Shown: in pieces, positions 62,235 through 64,000 of the stretch
Numbering within the stretch: position 1 is the stretch's first letter
Layout: every line of letters starts with the position of its first letter
From: UBA8752 sp040261275
GTDB lineage: Bacteria > Bacteroidota > Bacteroidia > Flavobacteriales_D > Sanyastnellaceae
Length of the DNA: 64,000 nucleotides
Direction: 5' to 3'
Assembly: GCA_040261275.1 (NCBI GenBank)
Contig: JBDQOI010000006.1
Location: forward strand, 1-64,000
Translations under genes and position numbers: made by a program
Notes under the pieces: model-generated
Database searches by the model: none
Told to the model about the DNA's origin: nothing
The model's input: the letters and a program-made list of their open reading frames with translations, nothing else

Positions 62235-62258
62235 CACCCAAATTCGCAGGTCGCGATT

Positions 62259-63380
62259 ATGAAAGCGCTCTCCCACCGTATCGTACGGAGCTGTCTGAAA
62301 AGCCTCACACTGGGCTTGTTCCTTATGGGTTCCAGCGCATTGGAAGTTGCAGCTTCCGAGGCCCCCAAGGGGGATTTCAACCCGAGTGACTTCATCGTCC
62401 ACCACATAGCGGATGCCCACGAGATTCATCTCTTTGGCGACGTACACATCCCACTTCCCTGCATCATCTACGTTCCTGAAACAGGCGGCGTCGACTTTTT
62501 CATGAGCAGTGCATGTGGCCACGGCGCGGCCCACGAGGGCGCTTCGGGCCTTTGGTACACCATGCACCACGGAGCGTTGTCCGTTCACGACCACAACCCT
62601 TCCGGCCACGATCACGGTCATGATGAACATGCCGATCACAATCACGGGGGTCATGGAGGCGTCGATGTGGTAGACCTTTCGATCACGAAGAGCATTTTCG
62701 GAATGTTGCTGATGATGGGGTTGGTGGTCGTCCTGTTTGGTTCTGCTGCAAAAGGCTACTCCAAGCGAAAGGGCCAAGCACCCAAGGGACTCCAAAACGT
62801 ACTCGAGCCCATGGTCATGTTCATCCGTGATGACATTGCCGTACCCAGCATCGGAAAGAACAAGGCGGACCGCTACCTGCCCTTCCTCTTGACGGTGTTC
62901 TTCTTCATCTTCTTCAGCAACCTCCTGGGGCTGATTCCTTTCATTGGCGGGTTCAACATCACTGGCACACTGGGCATTACCTTGGTGTTGGCCACCTTGG
63001 TGTTCATCATCACCACGGTTTCCGGCAATAGGCACTACTGGGGTCATATCCTCTGGCCATCCGGTGTGCCGCTCCCCATCAAGTTCATTCTCGTTCCGAT
63101 TGAGATCGCCAGCTTGTTCATCAAGCCGACGGTGCTCATGATTCGTCTCACGGCGAACATTACCGCGGGACACATCATCATTTTGGCTTTCACCTCGCTG
63201 ATCTTCCTCTTGGGAGCGCAATTCGGCTCAGGTGTAGGCTTGGGTACAGGCGTGTTCTCCACGCTGTTCATGATTTTCATGTACCTGATTGAATTCCTGG
63301 TCGCCTTCTTGCAGGCGTATGTATTTACCCTGCTCGCGGCGCTCTACTTCGGTGAGGCCACCCAGGAAGCGCATCATTAA
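62259..63380 (+). CDS. atpB: ATP synthase Fo subunit a, with His-rich N-terminal extension
   Basis: A 373-residue subunit a, which forms the proton half-channels against the c-ring. The essential arginine lies in LMIRLTANITAGHIII; FSNLLGLIPFIGG and the final FLQAYVFTLLAALYFG are typical. About 140 residues precede the first channel helix. They comprise a signal-like segment (SLTLGLFLMGSSALEVAASE), a region with two cysteines (C68, C86), and a histidine-rich stretch at 110-132 with nine His in 23 residues. Extended N-termini are common in Bacteroidota atpB. ATG 62259 is chosen because the signal segment follows it. Confidence 0.95.
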   Translation: MKALSHRIVRSCLKSLTLGLFLMGSSALEVAASEAPKGDFNPSDFIVHHIADAHEIHLFGDVHIPLPCIIYVPETGGVDFFMSSACGHGAAHEGASGLWYTMHHGALSVHDHNPSGHDHGHDEHADHNHGGHGGVDVVDLSITKSIFGMLLMMGLVVVLFGSAAKGYSKRKGQAPKGLQNVLEPMVMFIRDDIAVPSIGKNKADRYLPFLLTVFFFIFFSNLLGLIPFIGGFNITGTLGITLVLATLVFIITTVSGNRHYWGHILWPSGVPLPIKFILVPIEIASLFIKPTVLMIRLTANITAGHIIILAFTSLIFLLGAQFGSGVGLGTGVFSTLFMIFMYLIEFLVAFLQAYVFTLLAALYFGEATQEAHH

Positions 63381-63410
63381 GACAACACAACCAACCCAAA
63401 TCCATACATC

Positions 63411-63653
63411 ATGGAACTCGCAATGATCCTTTTGGAATCAATGAATGCCGGACTCGCAGGTCTCGGCGCAGGCGTTGCCGCCATCGGAGCCGGTATCGGT
63501 GTAGGTCGCATTGGCGGCTCAGCTCTCGAAGCCATGGCCCGCCAGCCTGAAATGAGTGGAGACCTTCGGGCCAACATGATCGTCGCTGCGGCCCTCGTTG
63601 AGGGTGTCGCGCTGTTCGCGGTCATCGTTTGTCTGCTGGTTACCTTCAGCTGA
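63411..63653 (+). CDS. atpE: ATP synthase Fo subunit c
   Basis: An 80-residue helical hairpin. Helix 1 is glycine-rich (GLAGLGAGVAAIGAGIGVG), the polar loop is ARQPE, and helix 2 carries the proton-binding glutamate E64 in ALVEGVALFAVIVCLL. It assembles into the rotor ring. It lies 30 nt after atpB and 19 nt before atpF. Confidence 0.97.
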   Translation: MELAMILLESMNAGLAGLGAGVAAIGAGIGVGRIGGSALEAMARQPEMSGDLRANMIVAAALVEGVALFAVIVCLLVTFS

Positions 63654-63672
63654 TCCACAACGCGCCCATCAC

Positions 63673-64000
63673 ATGGATGCGTTGTTGACACCCGCTTTCG
63701 GGACGGTCGTTTGGGCTTCGGTCTCTTTCCTTTTCGTTCTCTTCTTGCTCAAGAAGATGGCGTGGGGCCCCATCCTTCAAGGTTTGAAGGACCGGGAAGA
63801 AGAGATTGCCGGAGCGCTGAATGCCGCCAAGGAGGCCCGTGCTGAAATCCAGAACCTGCAGTCGGACAATGAACGGCTGTTGCAGGAGGCCCGTGCTGAG
63901 CGCGATGGCATGATGCGGGACGCCCGTGACATGTCGGACAAGCTCATTGCGGATGCCAAGGGCCAGGCGAAGGAGGAGGGCGAGCGGATGATTGCCCAGG
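63673..64000 (+). CDS. atpF: ATP synthase Fo subunit b (cut by the window edge)
   Basis: The first 109 residues are present; the 3' end lies beyond the window. An N-terminal membrane helix (VVWASVSFLFVLFLLKKM) is followed by the long charged helix of the peripheral stalk (LKDREEEIAGALNAAKEARAE onward). The partial reading is an edge effect, not a broken gene. atpH and the F1 genes are expected next. Confidence 0.95.
   Translation, partial: MDALLTPAFGTVVWASVSFLFVLFLLKKMAWGPILQGLKDREEEIAGALNAAKEARAEIQNLQSDNERLLQEARAERDGMMRDARDMSDKLIADAKGQAKEEGERMIAQ

Noticed and set aside
1..64000. Insertion sequences, prophage, CRISPR-Cas or other defence islands
   Set aside because: No transposase, integrase, phage structural, Cas or restriction genes and no terminal inverted repeats were seen; the gene set is mostly core.

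Overview
The window looks like a chromosomal segment of a fairly GC-rich member of the Bacteroidota, most likely order Flavobacteriales. Evidence is the type IX secretion (T9SS) cargo with gliding-type C-terminal domains, PorP/SprF partners and SprE/PorW, LytTR regulators, DUF4175 and DUF3108 proteins, an extended LysRS, and recurrent TAnnTT[T/C]G promoter boxes close to start codons. Genus cannot be read from the sequence. Two 10-N runs and a mismatched tRNA at the left edge indicate a draft, probably metagenomic, scaffold.

Layout. 0.1-0.6 kb: a chimeric-looking tRNA-Val, a 45-residue EF-hand/dockerin peptide and a CAT-anticodon tRNA. 0.7-9.7 kb: rnr, an RlmI-like methyltransferase, pepP, miaE, a RidA protein, a DUF3108 protein, a tryptophan 2,3-dioxygenase and an M23 lipoprotein. 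9.7-19.2 kb: a C26 amidase lipoprotein coupled to lysS, then pgi/pmi-lipB-serine hydrolase, an orphan LytTR regulator, rlmN and lepA. 19.3-25.9 kb: a NIDO-domain T9SS cargo, radA, rsmI and a conserved acidic hypothetical. 26-34 kb: a four-gene minus-strand operon alternating T9SS cargo and PorP/SprF partner twice. 34.1-40 kb: a biotin carrier, hemW, an EamA transporter and a lamin-tail T9SS cargo. 40.1-49.2 kb: DUF4175 protein, RsbW-like ATPase, ybeY, mnmG, ALDH7 and a thioredoxin-fold lipoprotein. 49.2-51.2 kb: M28 peptidase and rpiB. 51.6-56.4 kb: a MORN-repeat protein, PAS histidine kinase, LytTR regulator and tRNA-Asn. 56.5-64 kb: PfkB kinase, M23 peptidase, sprE/porW, bactofilin and the start of the F1Fo ATP synthase operon, which runs off the right edge.

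The most important non-coding structure is a probable chromosomal replication origin at about 51.2-51.65 kb. This is the largest gene-free gap in the window. It holds four copies of the DnaA-box core ATCCACA plus a weaker copy, followed by an AT-rich stretch. GC skew of the + strand flips from C-rich to G-rich at about 51.6 kb. Two perfect parS palindromes (TGTTCCACGTGGAACA) flank mnmG 5-7 kb to the left. Together they mark an origin-proximal segregation region, although dnaA, parA and parB are not in the window.

Translational coupling is common: many neighbouring genes overlap by ATGA. Many first genes have the -7-like box only 6-30 nt before the start codon, implying very short or absent leaders.
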